58,319 nt of DNA, from NCBI GenBank assembly GCA_029227055.1, contig JAQXZE010000040.1:1-58319 (forward strand), read 5' to 3'. The DNA comes from Oscillospiraceae bacterium. Lineage in GTDB: Bacteria > Bacillota > Clostridia > Oscillospirales > Acutalibacteraceae. The position numbers and the translations under genes are program-made. Below, one piece after another: positions 7,723-16,351 of this stretch; position 1 is the stretch's first letter; each line of letters opens with the position of its first letter. Below the pieces are notes generated by a model, which worked only from the letters and a program-made list of their open reading frames with translations, searched no databases and had not been told where the DNA came from.

Positions 7723-8661
7723 TTGAAGGAAAAAACCGTCAAGGCAATACAGTCTAAACTCATATACATTATTTCGTGTGTTCTGATTTTTGCATTGTTT
7801 GTTATGGTGCTGGCGGTATTTGACCTGCTGCCAACACAAAATGAAATCAAAGATTTCTTCAGCTATCGCAAAGAACTAGACCCTCAGAAAGATTTCATTA
7901 AGGTTTTTGATTCCGGAGAAGCTGAAAGCATTATGATTTGCAGTAACGGTGAGGTTGTTTTGATAGATACGGGTCTTTATGAAAACAGGCTTGACCTTAC
8001 TTCAGAACTCTGGGATATGGGAGTTAAACGCATAGATGCAGTTTTTCTGTCTCATATTCACGATGACCATGTCGGAGGTCTTCCGAATTTAGTTGAGAAT
8101 TTTTATGTTAAAAACTTAGTTTTACCCGATTTGAAGGACTGTACGGAAGATTCACTATTTACAGTCCAAAAGGCAAGAAACGATGTCTTAAATTCAGGCG
8201 GTAATTCTTATACTGCGGTGCAGGGTATGTCGGCTAATTGCGGTGATTTTGAGATAACTGTTTTGGGTTATTATAGCAATCTCAAAGAAGAAAACGACCG
8301 TTCACTTTTTCTTATGGCAGAATATAACGGTATTAAGTTTTTGTTTACGGGTGATGCATCTAAAACCGCCGAAAAGAAGCTTATAGACGATAACATCAAT
8401 TTTGATTGCGATATTTTAAAGGTTGGTCATCACGGCTCGGGCAGTTCGACCTCTGATGAGTTCTTGAAGATTGCAACTCCCGAATATTCTGTTATTTCCT
8501 GCGGATATAAAAATCAGTATTCACATCCAAATGAAGCTTTATTAGAAAGGCTTGAAAAGGCAAAATCGCAAATTTACAGAACAGATTTGCACGGTGATGT
8601 AACATTTCATTTTTATGAAAATCAGTATACGGTTTCTGCAGAAAAGCTGATACTGAACTAA
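7723..8661 (+). CDS. MBL-fold metallo-hydrolase, ComEC/Rec2 C-terminal type, membrane anchored
   Basis: A 312-residue protein starting at a TTG immediately after the FtsK stop. GGTGAGG just upstream and the zero gap support coupling. One membrane segment (about 11-33) puts the catalytic domain outside. Metallo-beta-lactamase motifs are HIHDDHVGG (about 111-119), FTGD (about 208) and HHGSGSS (about 236-242), so the metal site looks intact. The order matches the hydrolase domain of ComEC, but the pore domain is absent. Free-standing proteins of this kind are common in Clostridia and may cut extracellular DNA or nucleotides; that is family-level inference. Confidence 0.88.
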   Translation: MKEKTVKAIQSKLIYIISCVLIFALFVMVLAVFDLLPTQNEIKDFFSYRKELDPQKDFIKVFDSGEAESIMICSNGEVVLIDTGLYENRLDLTSELWDMGVKRIDAVFLSHIHDDHVGGLPNLVENFYVKNLVLPDLKDCTEDSLFTVQKARNDVLNSGGNSYTAVQGMSANCGDFEITVLGYYSNLKEENDRSLFLMAEYNGIKFLFTGDASKTAEKKLIDDNINFDCDILKVGHHGSGSSTSDEFLKIATPEYSVISCGYKNQYSHPNEALLERLEKAKSQIYRTDLHGDVTFHFYENQYTVSAEKLILN

Positions 8662-8668
8662 AAAAATT

Positions 8669-8705
8669 AATGTCCAAGTACTGCTTGTACTTGGACATTT
8701 TTTTA
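8669..8705. terminator. Bidirectional terminator between converging genes
   Basis: A 13-bp perfect stem (8669-8681 with 8687-8699, AATGTCCAAGTAC) with loop TGCTT, flanked by A-run and T-run. It ends the ftsK unit and, on the other strand, the DUF378 gene. Confidence 0.92.
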
Positions 8706-8903
8706 CTAATCACAACTTCTCTTTCTGAAAAGCAGTGAAATACACCATATACCCGCTAAAGCAATTACGGTGTATATGATACGGCTTAGTATTGAGTCAC
8801 TTCCTTGGAAAATCCAAGCTACTAGGTCAAACTGGAATAGACCGACTAATCCCCAGTTTAATGAACCGATTATGGAAAGTGCCAAACAAATTTTATCAAG
8901 CAT
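8706..8903 (-). CDS. DUF378 small membrane protein
   Basis: A 65-residue protein with two hydrophobic segments around GSLNWGLVGLFQFDLVAWIF and ISRIIYTVIALAGIWCISL-type residues, and a short basic tail. LNWGLVG is the hallmark of the DUF378 family, which has no known function. I start it at the ATG at 8903 because AGGAG lies eight bases upstream; an upstream in-frame extension lacks an RBS. It is a single-gene unit on the minus strand, between two terminators. Confidence 0.88.
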   Translation of the reverse strand: MLDKICLALSIIGSLNWGLVGLFQFDLVAWIFQGSDSILSRIIYTVIALAGIWCISLLFRKRSCD

Positions 8904-8954
8904 AATTTCAACTCCTTTACTAAGATTTTTCCTCAAAAATACAATATTTATACA

Positions 8955-8996
8955 AAAAATTAAAAAATTACCCGACTGATTAAAAAATCAATCGGG
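8955..8996 (-). terminator. Terminator of dpaAB
   Basis: Read on the minus strand, CCCGA-T-TGATT and AATCA-G-TCGGG pair (8971-8996, one central mismatch) around TTTT, followed by TAATTTTTTAATTTTTT. Confidence 0.85.
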
Positions 8997-9006
8997 TCTT
9001 TCTTAT

Positions 9007-9582
9007 TTATTTTAGAAGAACAGGTTGGAGTTGCTCGTTTTTTAGCGCCGAAGTTATTGCATCGGGTATTTTACTAAAATCGCAAACTAACGAATTAATT
9101 TTATCAAATGCATCGTCCTGACCATAGGGGACAAAGAAAATATTTTTTGTGTTTTGTAAAAGCCCGATATTTTTTGCGGTTGCTGAAAGCGCATCGTTAG
9201 ATGCAATTCCAAGTACTACAGGTTTGTTGTTTCTAAGATGTGCCTTAACTGCCATAGTAACGGGTGTATCGGTGATTCCAAGCGCTATTTTTGAGAGGGT
9301 GTTGCCCGTACAGGGTGCCACGATAATTATATCAAGAAGATTTTTTGGCCCTATTGGTTCAGCCTCTGTAATAGTGTGAATAATTTTGTTGCCCGTTATC
9401 TCTTCAATTTCCCGTTTAAAATCGTCTGCTTTTCCAAATCTGGTATCTGTGTTGTAAACGATTTCAGACATAATTGGTTTTATGTTAAAATCAAGACTTG
9501 AAAGTTCTCTTAAAGCCTCGATTGATTTTCTCATTGTGCAAAAAGAACCGCAAAATGCGTAACCTAAAGTGACATTTTTCAT
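9007..9582 (-). CDS. dpaB: Dipicolinate synthase subunit B
   Basis: A 191-residue flavoprotein-fold subunit (SpoVFB) that works with DpaA in the mother cell. Together they convert 2,3-dihydrodipicolinate to dipicolinic acid, the calcium chelator of the spore core. The N-terminus GYAFCGSFCTM and the IIVAPCTGNTLSKIALGITD stretch (about 90-109) are typical of the DpaB/flavoprotein family. Its ATG overlaps the dpaA stop by 4 bases (ATGA), so the two are coupled. The length is normal. This gene is strong evidence that the organism makes heat-resistant spores. Confidence 0.95.
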   Translation of the reverse strand: MKNVTLGYAFCGSFCTMRKSIEALRELSSLDFNIKPIMSEIVYNTDTRFGKADDFKREIEEITGNKIIHTITEAEPIGPKNLLDIIIVAPCTGNTLSKIALGITDTPVTMAVKAHLRNNKPVVLGIASNDALSATAKNIGLLQNTKNIFFVPYGQDDAFDKINSLVCDFSKIPDAITSALKNEQLQPVLLK

Positions 9583-10370
9583 ATCATTTCTCCTTTTATC
9601 AAATTAATTACGGTTTCGGCTAAAATTTCTCCTGCGGTATCAGGCGCAATTTTTCCGGGAATAGAGGGGAGCTTTTTGTATTTAATTCCATATTTTTCTG
9701 CAAGAGCAGTGTCGAAACCGCCGTAACTTGATAAATCAATAAACAGTTTATCTTTCATATTTATTAGGTTGTTATCAAAGATTCCGGCATCTACTGTATT
9801 AAAAATAATATCATAAGGTAAAGGAATTTCGTCGAGGTGGTTACTGTTAACAAATTTTATATCCATAGCAGACAAAAGAGCAAAATCCCGTTCTTTTCTA
9901 GCGCTAACTGTCAGGTCACATTTAAAGCTTTTTAGACGCTCTGCCAAAATTTTTCCCGTTCTTCCAAAGCCGATTACAAGAATTCTAGATTTCCATAAAG
10001 TATGTTTTGTGTTTTCTATTGCGTAGCTTATAGCACCTTCTGCTGTGGGTATTGCGTTCAAAATGGCATAATAATCGTTTTTACAGTAATCAATGTTTCT
10101 CTTGCCGTCAAATATGTAATTTGCGGTAAGAAACAACTTTTTGTTATATTTTGAAAATTGTGCAAGAGGAATTTTCTTATCAGTCTTGGGTGCGAAAGCA
10201 TTGATTTTATCTCTGGTTGTCGGTACGGAAAAAAGTAATATATCGGAATCGTCTGCATTGCCGTTATCATTATCTAAAAGACCTATACTGTCAACCTCAA
10301 AACCGTTCTCACTAAGCACCTTCTTTGCTTTTATTAAGCGTTCGTCACCGCCAACAATAGTAATTTTCAT
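9579..10370 (-). CDS. dpaA: Dipicolinate synthase subunit A
   Basis: The 263-residue NAD(P)-binding subunit (SpoVFA) of dipicolinate synthase. A Rossmann nucleotide-binding loop VIGFGRTG lies near residues 135-142. The N-terminal domain carries the family VGGDERLIKAKKVL stretch, and the C-terminus the conserved LPSIPGKIAPDTAG segment. The RBS is weak (GGTG about nine bases before the ATG). There is little promoter room: the cca terminator lies only 30 bases upstream, so a mother-cell (sigma-K) promoter would have to overlap it, and I cannot identify one with confidence. Confidence 0.95.
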   Translation of the reverse strand: MKITIVGGDERLIKAKKVLSENGFEVDSIGLLDNDNGNADDSDILLFSVPTTRDKINAFAPKTDKKIPLAQFSKYNKKLFLTANYIFDGKRNIDYCKNDYYAILNAIPTAEGAISYAIENTKHTLWKSRILVIGFGRTGKILAERLKSFKCDLTVSARKERDFALLSAMDIKFVNSNHLDEIPLPYDIIFNTVDAGIFDNNLINMKDKLFIDLSSYGGFDTALAEKYGIKYKKLPSIPGKIAPDTAGEILAETVINLIKGEMI

Positions 10371-10390
10371 ATATAAACACCGTCTTATCT

Positions 10391-10439
10391 AAAAAATTAA
10401 AGCACCTAAAATGCATCTCAGTACATTTTATGGTGCTTT
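10391..10439 (-). terminator. Terminator of cca
   Basis: AAAGCACC-A-TAAAATG pairs with CATTTTA-GGTGCTTT on the minus strand (10424-10439 with 10399-10413, one bulged base), followed by AATTTTTTAG. Confidence 0.85.
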
Positions 10440-10463
10440 ATAAATTTAGTTACATTAAGACCT

Positions 10464-11624
10464 TTAAAGTTTTTCTAAAAGTTTTTCCCGTACATTTTCG
10501 TCTGGGTTTTCAATTACAAAGGAAACGAGAGCCTCCAATTTTTCACGCAAATCCTTGCCTTTGTATCCAAGCTTTAATAGGTCATCACCGTTGACTTTAA
10601 GGTGCGAAACAAGGTATGGCTCGTTATTTTCTAAAATTTCTTTTATAAATTTTTGAGGTTTTAAAACATCTTCGCCAAAGACTGCTTTTTTGTATTCTAA
10701 AGCGTCAAAAAGCATTTCGGGCGAGGATATAGACAATAATTTTTTAATTGCTGTTTTATCGGAATAATCATTAGAAGATACAAGTGTATTTAATGTTTTG
10801 CAGTAATGCTTTTCTGCATTTGAAGCCCTTAGAATTTCAAGTGAACTATTGATATCAGTACTTGAAAGTTTTAAAAATGCAAAAAGCCTTAAATTGTTTG
10901 AGTTTGGTAATAGCGAAATCTTCTCTAAAGCTTTGCTCTCTGTAAGTTTAATAAAGAAAAGAGCGCCAATATCTATAAGCATTTTTAAAACGGCAGTATT
11001 TTGACCGCAGACAGCTTTTTTAAGCTCTGCCATTATTCTTTCAAGACTTACATTTTGGAGTAATTTTGAATGATTTAAAGCAGATGATAAGGTATTAGCT
11101 TCAATACTGTGATTTAGAACACTTGCAAATCTGAAAAGTCTTAAAATTCTAAGAGCATCTTCGCAAAATCTTTTGTCAGGGTCTCCGACTGCCCTTAAAA
11201 TTTTGTTTTCTAAATCCTTAACACCGCCGAATAAATCAATTAAGGTGTTATCAGGTGGGTAATAGGCGAGAGCGTTTACAGTAAAATCTCTTCGGGATAG
11301 GTCCTCGTCAACACTTCTTAAAAAACTTACATTATCAGGGTGACGGGTATCTGAATAATCACCCTCTAATCTAAAGGTAGTAACCTCAACGGGAATTTTA
11401 TTTACTATTACTGTAACCGTTCCGTGTTTAATACCGGTTGCTACTGTATGTTCAAAAATTTGCTGAATTTCTGTCGGTGTTGCAGAAGTTGCGATATCGT
11501 AGTCGTGCGGCACACTGCCTGATAGCATGTCCCGTACACATCCGCCCACTAAAAAGGCATCAAAACCTGAATTTTTTAGAGTTAAAAGTACAAATTCTAT
11601 CTCTTTTGGAATAAAATACGCCAT
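10464..11624 (-). CDS. cca: CCA tRNA nucleotidyltransferase
   Basis: A 386-residue class II nucleotidyltransferase that builds or repairs the CCA end of tRNAs. The head has VGGCVRDMLSG (about 26-36) and DYDIATSATP (about 41-50), which hold the catalytic aspartates. RRDFTVNALAY (about 110-120) and EDALRILRLFRFAS (about 150-163) complete the Pol-beta core and neck. The C-terminal half is all-helical tRNA-binding body. I see no HD phosphohydrolase motif. The tRNA-Leu in this window already encodes CCA, so repair is one likely role. It is divergent from murC across a 90-base AT-rich gap. Confidence 0.95.
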   Translation of the reverse strand: MAYFIPKEIEFVLLTLKNSGFDAFLVGGCVRDMLSGSVPHDYDIATSATPTEIQQIFEHTVATGIKHGTVTVIVNKIPVEVTTFRLEGDYSDTRHPDNVSFLRSVDEDLSRRDFTVNALAYYPPDNTLIDLFGGVKDLENKILRAVGDPDKRFCEDALRILRLFRFASVLNHSIEANTLSSALNHSKLLQNVSLERIMAELKKAVCGQNTAVLKMLIDIGALFFIKLTESKALEKISLLPNSNNLRLFAFLKLSSTDINSSLEILRASNAEKHYCKTLNTLVSSNDYSDKTAIKKLLSISSPEMLFDALEYKKAVFGEDVLKPQKFIKEILENNEPYLVSHLKVNGDDLLKLGYKGKDLREKLEALVSFVIENPDENVREKLLEKL

Positions 11625-11714
11625 TTTTATCCTCCAATATAAAAATAGGGGTTTATTTTTTTACTAAAAAGCAATATAATAATATAATAGAGTAAAATAT
11701 GGGGGCTTAAATTT

Positions 11715-13094
11715 ATGAAGACTTTAAAAGCTGAAGATAAAATAATTAGCGCGGTTAAGAAAATTCATATGATAGGAATCGGCGGAAGCGGTATGTGTCC
11801 ATTAGCCGAAATTCTCCATTCTAAAGGATATGAGCTTACCGGCTCTGATAATAACGAGAGCGCCCCTCTTACCAGGGTTAAAAATTTAGGAATAAAGGTT
11901 TTTATGGGTCATAATGATTCTAATGTTGAGGGCGCAGAATTAGTGGTTTATTCTGCCGCAATATCCAAGGATAACCCTGAGCTTGTTGCAGCTAGCGAAA
12001 AGGGAATACCTACTATGGAGCGTTCACATCTTTTAGGTGCGCTTACCCGCCGTTATGATAATGTTATCGGTGTATGCGGAACACACGGCAAAACCACCGT
12101 TTCCTCTATGATAACACATATTTTAGTTTTAAACAAGATGCAACCTACTGCAGTTATAGGTGGCCTTTTGCCTCTTATTAATTCTAACGGTATAGCAGGG
12201 GATTCAGATATTATGGTCTGTGAATCCTGTGAGTTTGTTGATACATTTTTACAGCTTTCTCCCGATACCTCGGTTTTACTTAATATTGATAACGACCATC
12301 TTGATTATTTTAAAACTATGGATAATTTAGTTAACTCTTTTTCGAAATTTGTTAATATGTCCTCACTTTGCTATTATAACGGTGACGACGAATTAACTCT
12401 TAAAGCCCTTAACAACTTTGGCGGCAAATCGGTTTCTTTCGGTTTTGAAAAGACTAACAAATACTATCCCGAAAATATTAAAAGCGGTAAATACGGATTT
12501 TCTTTTGATGTTTATAAAGAGGGCGAGTATCTCACAAGGGTTGACCTACACGCACCCGGTCGCCATAATGTGTTAAATGCGTTAGCAGCATTTTCTGTAT
12601 GTTTTGAGCTCGGCGTTACCGCTGAAGATATAGCTCAGTCATTAAAAACATTTACGGGTGCAGGCAGACGCTTTGAGTTTTTAGGTAACTTCAACGGCTT
12701 TACTTTAGCAGACGACTATGCCCATCATCCAACCGAGATAAAAGCGACCTTATCTGCCGCTAAAGAACTCGACTATAAGTCAGTAACCGTTATTTTCCAA
12801 CCCTTTACATTTTCAAGAACTGCACTTTTAAAGGATGAATTTATTGAGGCACTAAAAATTGCAGACAGAGTTATTTTAACTCCTATTATGGGTTCGAGAG
12901 AGGTTAATACTTACGGTATATCTTCCGAGGATTTAGCTAAAAACTTAAGTAATGCAACTGTAATTGACGGATTTGAAAATATAGCAGATTACATTATTGA
13001 TACCGCAAGCGATGGCGAACTTGTTATTACAATGGGCGGTGGCGATATCTATAAGGCTGCTAATATAATTGTAAAAAAATTAAAGAGTGAGTGA
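11715..13094 (+). CDS. murC: UDP-N-acetylmuramate--L-alanine ligase
   Basis: A 459-residue cytosolic Mur ligase that adds L-alanine to UDP-MurNAc, the first amino-acid step of peptidoglycan synthesis. The N-terminal UDP-binding loop is IGIGGSGMCPLAEIL (about 20-34), the ATP loop GTHGKTT (122-128), and the C-terminal domain carries DDYAHHPTEI, the MurC signature. The length is typical. The RBS is GGGGG, 9 bases before the ATG, and AT-rich -10-like sequences (TATAATAATATAAT) lie in the gap with cca. The next gene starts 4 bases after its stop. Confidence 0.97.
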   Translation: MKTLKAEDKIISAVKKIHMIGIGGSGMCPLAEILHSKGYELTGSDNNESAPLTRVKNLGIKVFMGHNDSNVEGAELVVYSAAISKDNPELVAASEKGIPTMERSHLLGALTRRYDNVIGVCGTHGKTTVSSMITHILVLNKMQPTAVIGGLLPLINSNGIAGDSDIMVCESCEFVDTFLQLSPDTSVLLNIDNDHLDYFKTMDNLVNSFSKFVNMSSLCYYNGDDELTLKALNNFGGKSVSFGFEKTNKYYPENIKSGKYGFSFDVYKEGEYLTRVDLHAPGRHNVLNALAAFSVCFELGVTAEDIAQSLKTFTGAGRRFEFLGNFNGFTLADDYAHHPTEIKATLSAAKELDYKSVTVIFQPFTFSRTALLKDEFIEALKIADRVILTPIMGSREVNTYGISSEDLAKNLSNATVIDGFENIADYIIDTASDGELVITMGGGDIYKAANIIVKKLKSE

Positions 13095-13098
13095 AAAT

Positions 13099-14241
13099 AT
13101 GACAAAAAAATTATATGACGAAAACTCATATTTAAAAGAATTCGAGGCTAAGGTTTTATCTTGTGATAAAACTGATGAAGTTTATAAAATTGTCCTCGAT
13201 AAAACAGCTTTTTTCCCTGAGGGCGGCGGACAACCTGCTGATAAGGGTGAAATTTCAGGTCAGGATGTTTTAGATGTTCAAATTGAGGATGAGGTTATCT
13301 TCCATTATCTTAAAAGTCCGCTGAATGTAGGCGATACCGTAAAGGGTGAAATAGACTTTGATACAAGATATGACCGTATGCAAAATCATTCGGGAGAGCA
13401 TATAATTTCGGGCATCGTAAACTCTCTTTACGGCTATGAAAATGTGGGATTTCATTTATCTGATGAAACAGTAACTCTTGATTTTAACGGTATTCTTGAT
13501 GATGTAATGCTCCGTGATGTTGAACTCAGAGCTAACAAGGTTGTTTGGAATAATGTCAAAATTCGTGGCTATTATCCCGATGATGATACCCTTAAAAACC
13601 TTTCTTACCGCAGTAAAAAGGAGCTTTCGGGTGCTATAAGAATAGTTGAAATTGAAGGTTGTGACCGTTGCGCTTGTTGCGCGCCTCATGTAAAGTCTTC
13701 GGGAGAAATCGGTGTTATCAAAATGCTTTCTACCGAGAAAATCAGAGGAGGCACTCGTATTTTTATTAAGTGTGGTAAAAGGGCGCTCGACGATTATGCT
13801 GAGAGGGTTAATGTGATGTCTAAGGTTTCAAATCTTATGGCGCTAAAACCCAATGAGATATTTGAGGGAACAGAAAAATTATATTCTAATTTGTATGAAA
13901 TCAAAGGTGAAAACACAAACCTTCAAAAGAGACTTATAAATGTTTTAATCTCAAAATCATTACCCGAAGATTACCTTTTGCTTGAGGAAGGCTTTTCTGT
14001 AAAAGAATTGCAGCTTTTAGCTGACTCTCTTTACAAAAAGCACGGAATGATAAGGGGCGCTTTTTCAAATGTGGAGGCTTCTACATACTCCTTTGCAATT
14101 TGCGGAGAAGAAACTCTTTTAAATGATTTTTTTGCCCGTTTTAAAGATTTGTTTAAGGTAAGAGGCGGCGGCAGAAACGGTATGGTGCAAGGTACTGTTG
14201 AGGGAAATATTGAAGAAATAAAATCGTTCTTTAAATTTTAG
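13099..14241 (+). CDS. Alanyl-tRNA editing protein, AlaX-like with DHHA1 domain
   Basis: A 380-residue free-standing editing enzyme that hydrolyses mischarged Ser- or Gly-tRNA(Ala). The zinc site is HSGEH (97-101) plus the cysteine/histidine stretch CDRCACCAPH (about 188-197), as in the AlaRS editing domain. FFPEGGGQPADKG (about 37-49) is the N-terminal family motif. The C-terminal GGRNGMVQG belongs to the DHHA1 domain, making it the long AlaX type. ATG 13099 is preferred over GTG 13087 because the latter lies inside murC without a usable RBS. It sits between murC and prmA. Confidence 0.88.
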   Translation: MTKKLYDENSYLKEFEAKVLSCDKTDEVYKIVLDKTAFFPEGGGQPADKGEISGQDVLDVQIEDEVIFHYLKSPLNVGDTVKGEIDFDTRYDRMQNHSGEHIISGIVNSLYGYENVGFHLSDETVTLDFNGILDDVMLRDVELRANKVVWNNVKIRGYYPDDDTLKNLSYRSKKELSGAIRIVEIEGCDRCACCAPHVKSSGEIGVIKMLSTEKIRGGTRIFIKCGKRALDDYAERVNVMSKVSNLMALKPNEIFEGTEKLYSNLYEIKGENTNLQKRLINVLISKSLPEDYLLLEEGFSVKELQLLADSLYKKHGMIRGAFSNVEASTYSFAICGEETLLNDFFARFKDLFKVRGGGRNGMVQGTVEGNIEEIKSFFKF

Positions 14242-14286
14242 ATAAAATATGATATAATACACGAAAAAACCTTTTGGAGAAAATAT

Positions 14287-15207
14287 ATGAATTGGACCGA
14301 AATTAAAGTAAAAGTACCTGTATCGTACACTGAAACTGCGGCTGCGGTTGCTAATATGACCGTTCCGTACGGAATTTACATTGAAGATTACTCTGATTTA
14401 GAGCAGGGTGCCGAAGAAATAGCGCACATAAATCTTATTGACGAGGACTTAGTTGCAAAGGATAGAAATACCGCTATTATCCATATTTATATTTCCGAAT
14501 GTGATAATGCGTCTGAAGCGTTCAGCTTTTTAAAAGAGCGTTTGGATGCTTTAAAGATACCTTATCAAGCCGACTCTCTAGGTGTTAACGACAAAGACTG
14601 GAACGAGAATTGGAAGAAGTATTTTAAGGCATTTGAGGTAGGAGAGCGTCTTGCTATAGTTCCAAGTTGGGAAAACTATGAAAATCGTGATAACCGCATA
14701 GTTCTAAATATTGACCCGGGTGCTGCTTTCGGTACAGGAACACACGCTACAACTTCACTTTGCCTTAGCGTTTTAGATACTGAAATTAAAAATGGTATGT
14801 CGGTGCTTGATATAGGTGCTGGAAGCGGTATTTTAGGTATTGCTTCTGTTCTTTTGGGTGCAGATAGCGCTATCGGCGTTGATATTGATGCACAGTCGGT
14901 TAAAACTGCAAACGAAAATGCCGAGATAAACTTAGTAGCTGATAAAGCAAAATTTGTTGTAGGTGACCTTGCAGAAAAAATTACAGGTAAATACAACATA
15001 ATTTGCGCAAACATTGTTGCAGATATAATTATAAGGCTTTTTGATAATGTTGCCGATTTTATGTATGACGATTCTAAGCTTATAATATCGGGCATCATTG
15101 ATGTCCGTGCGGCAGAGGTTGAGGCCGCAGCGAATGAAAAAGGCTTTAATATTGAAAAAATGCTCGAAAGGGATAACTGGAGAGCTTATATACTTACAAA
15201 AAATTAG
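14287..15207 (+). CDS. prmA: Ribosomal protein L11 methyltransferase
   Basis: A 306-residue SAM-dependent methyltransferase that trimethylates ribosomal protein L11. The N-terminal substrate-recognition domain (about 1-100) is followed by DPGAAFGTGTHATTSLCL (about 145-162), a PrmA signature, and the SAM loop DIGAGSGILGIAS (about 174-186). NIVADII (about 243) is the expected NxV(A) active-site stretch. TTTTGGAG precedes the ATG. TATAAT at 14253-14258 could be the -10 of an internal promoter, without a clear -35. prfB follows 11 bases downstream. Confidence 0.95.
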   Translation: MNWTEIKVKVPVSYTETAAAVANMTVPYGIYIEDYSDLEQGAEEIAHINLIDEDLVAKDRNTAIIHIYISECDNASEAFSFLKERLDALKIPYQADSLGVNDKDWNENWKKYFKAFEVGERLAIVPSWENYENRDNRIVLNIDPGAAFGTGTHATTSLCLSVLDTEIKNGMSVLDIGAGSGILGIASVLLGADSAIGVDIDAQSVKTANENAEINLVADKAKFVVGDLAEKITGKYNIICANIVADIIIRLFDNVADFMYDDSKLIISGIIDVRAAEVEAAANEKGFNIEKMLERDNWRAYILTKN

Positions 15208-15217
15208 GAGGTAACCG

Positions 15218-16339
15218 ATGCTTGAATTTGAACAGTTAGCATTAAGACTTAATTCTAACGAAAATGATATCAGAGAATTAAAGGACGCCATCGGTTATAA
15301 TTCTCTAATGCGTGAAATCGAAGAGTTGGAGGCAAAGGCGGCTTCTGAGGGCTTTTGGGATGACCTTGAGAATTCGCAGATAATTCTTCAAAAAACCGGA
15401 AAGCTCAAAAATATTGTTGAGTCTTATGATAATTTAGTATCTTCCTTCGAGGATTTAACCGTACTAATAGAAATGGGTGATGAGGAGGGTGATTTATCCT
15501 TAATCCCTGAAATTACCGCTTCTATAGATGAACTTGAAAAAAACCTTGATACCCAAAAGCTCAGAACGCTTTTAACGGGCGAATATGATGCTAATAATGT
15601 AATTATTAATTTCCACGCGGGTGCCGGCGGAACCGAGGCTATGGACTGGCTTCAAATGCTTGTTCGTATGTATACCCGTTGGAGTGAGCGCCACGGATTT
15701 TCAGTTAAAATTCTAGACTTCTTAGACGGTGACGAAGCAGGACTCAAAAGTGCTACAATGCTTATAGAGGGCGAAAACGCTTACGGATATCTAAAGAGTG
15801 AATCGGGTGTTCACCGTCTTGTAAGAGTATCTCCGTTTGATGCTTCAGGAAGACGCCATACTTCATTTGCATCTCTTGAAGTAATGCCTGAAATCAGTGA
15901 TGATATGGAAATCGAAATCAGAGAAGAAGACATTAAAATGGATGTTTTCCGCTCTTCAGGTGCCGGCGGTCAGCACATCAACAAAACCTCATCGGCAGTC
16001 CGCCTGACACATATTCCAACAGGAATTGTTGTTGCCTGTCAGAATGAGCGCAGTCAGTTTCAGAACAGGGAACAGGCAATGCGAATGTTAAAATCTAAAT
16101 TGCTTGAAATAAAAGAGCGTGAGCATCTTGATAAAATTGAAGATATCAAAGGTGTTCAAAAAGAAATCGCTTGGGGTTCACAGATAAGGTCTTATGTATT
16201 TATGCCTTATACGCTCGCTAAAGACCATAGAACAGGATTCGAATCGGGTAATATTAACGGCGTTATGGACGGCGATTTAGACGGCTTTATTAATGCTTAT
16301 CTAAAAGCACATTCAAAGGGCGAATTAGAAGAAAAATAA
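15218..16339 (+). CDS. prfB: Peptide chain release factor 2
   Basis: A 373-residue class I release factor recognising UGA and UAA. The tripeptide SPF (about 205) marks RF2 rather than RF1. GGQ lies at about 250-252 in SGAGGQHINKTSSAVRLTH, the peptidyl-tRNA hydrolysis loop. The frame is continuous from an ATG directly after AGGAGG (15208-15213). The autoregulatory frameshift with an in-frame TGA near codon 25, present in many bacterial prfB genes, is absent, and no CTTTGA slippery site occurs in the first 130 bases. RF2 is therefore made without the frameshift brake here. Confidence 0.97.
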   Translation: MLEFEQLALRLNSNENDIRELKDAIGYNSLMREIEELEAKAASEGFWDDLENSQIILQKTGKLKNIVESYDNLVSSFEDLTVLIEMGDEEGDLSLIPEITASIDELEKNLDTQKLRTLLTGEYDANNVIINFHAGAGGTEAMDWLQMLVRMYTRWSERHGFSVKILDFLDGDEAGLKSATMLIEGENAYGYLKSESGVHRLVRVSPFDASGRRHTSFASLEVMPEISDDMEIEIREEDIKMDVFRSSGAGGQHINKTSSAVRLTHIPTGIVVACQNERSQFQNREQAMRMLKSKLLEIKEREHLDKIEDIKGVQKEIAWGSQIRSYVFMPYTLAKDHRTGFESGNINGVMDGDLDGFINAYLKAHSKGELEEK

Positions 16340-16351
16340 GGAGAATTGATT

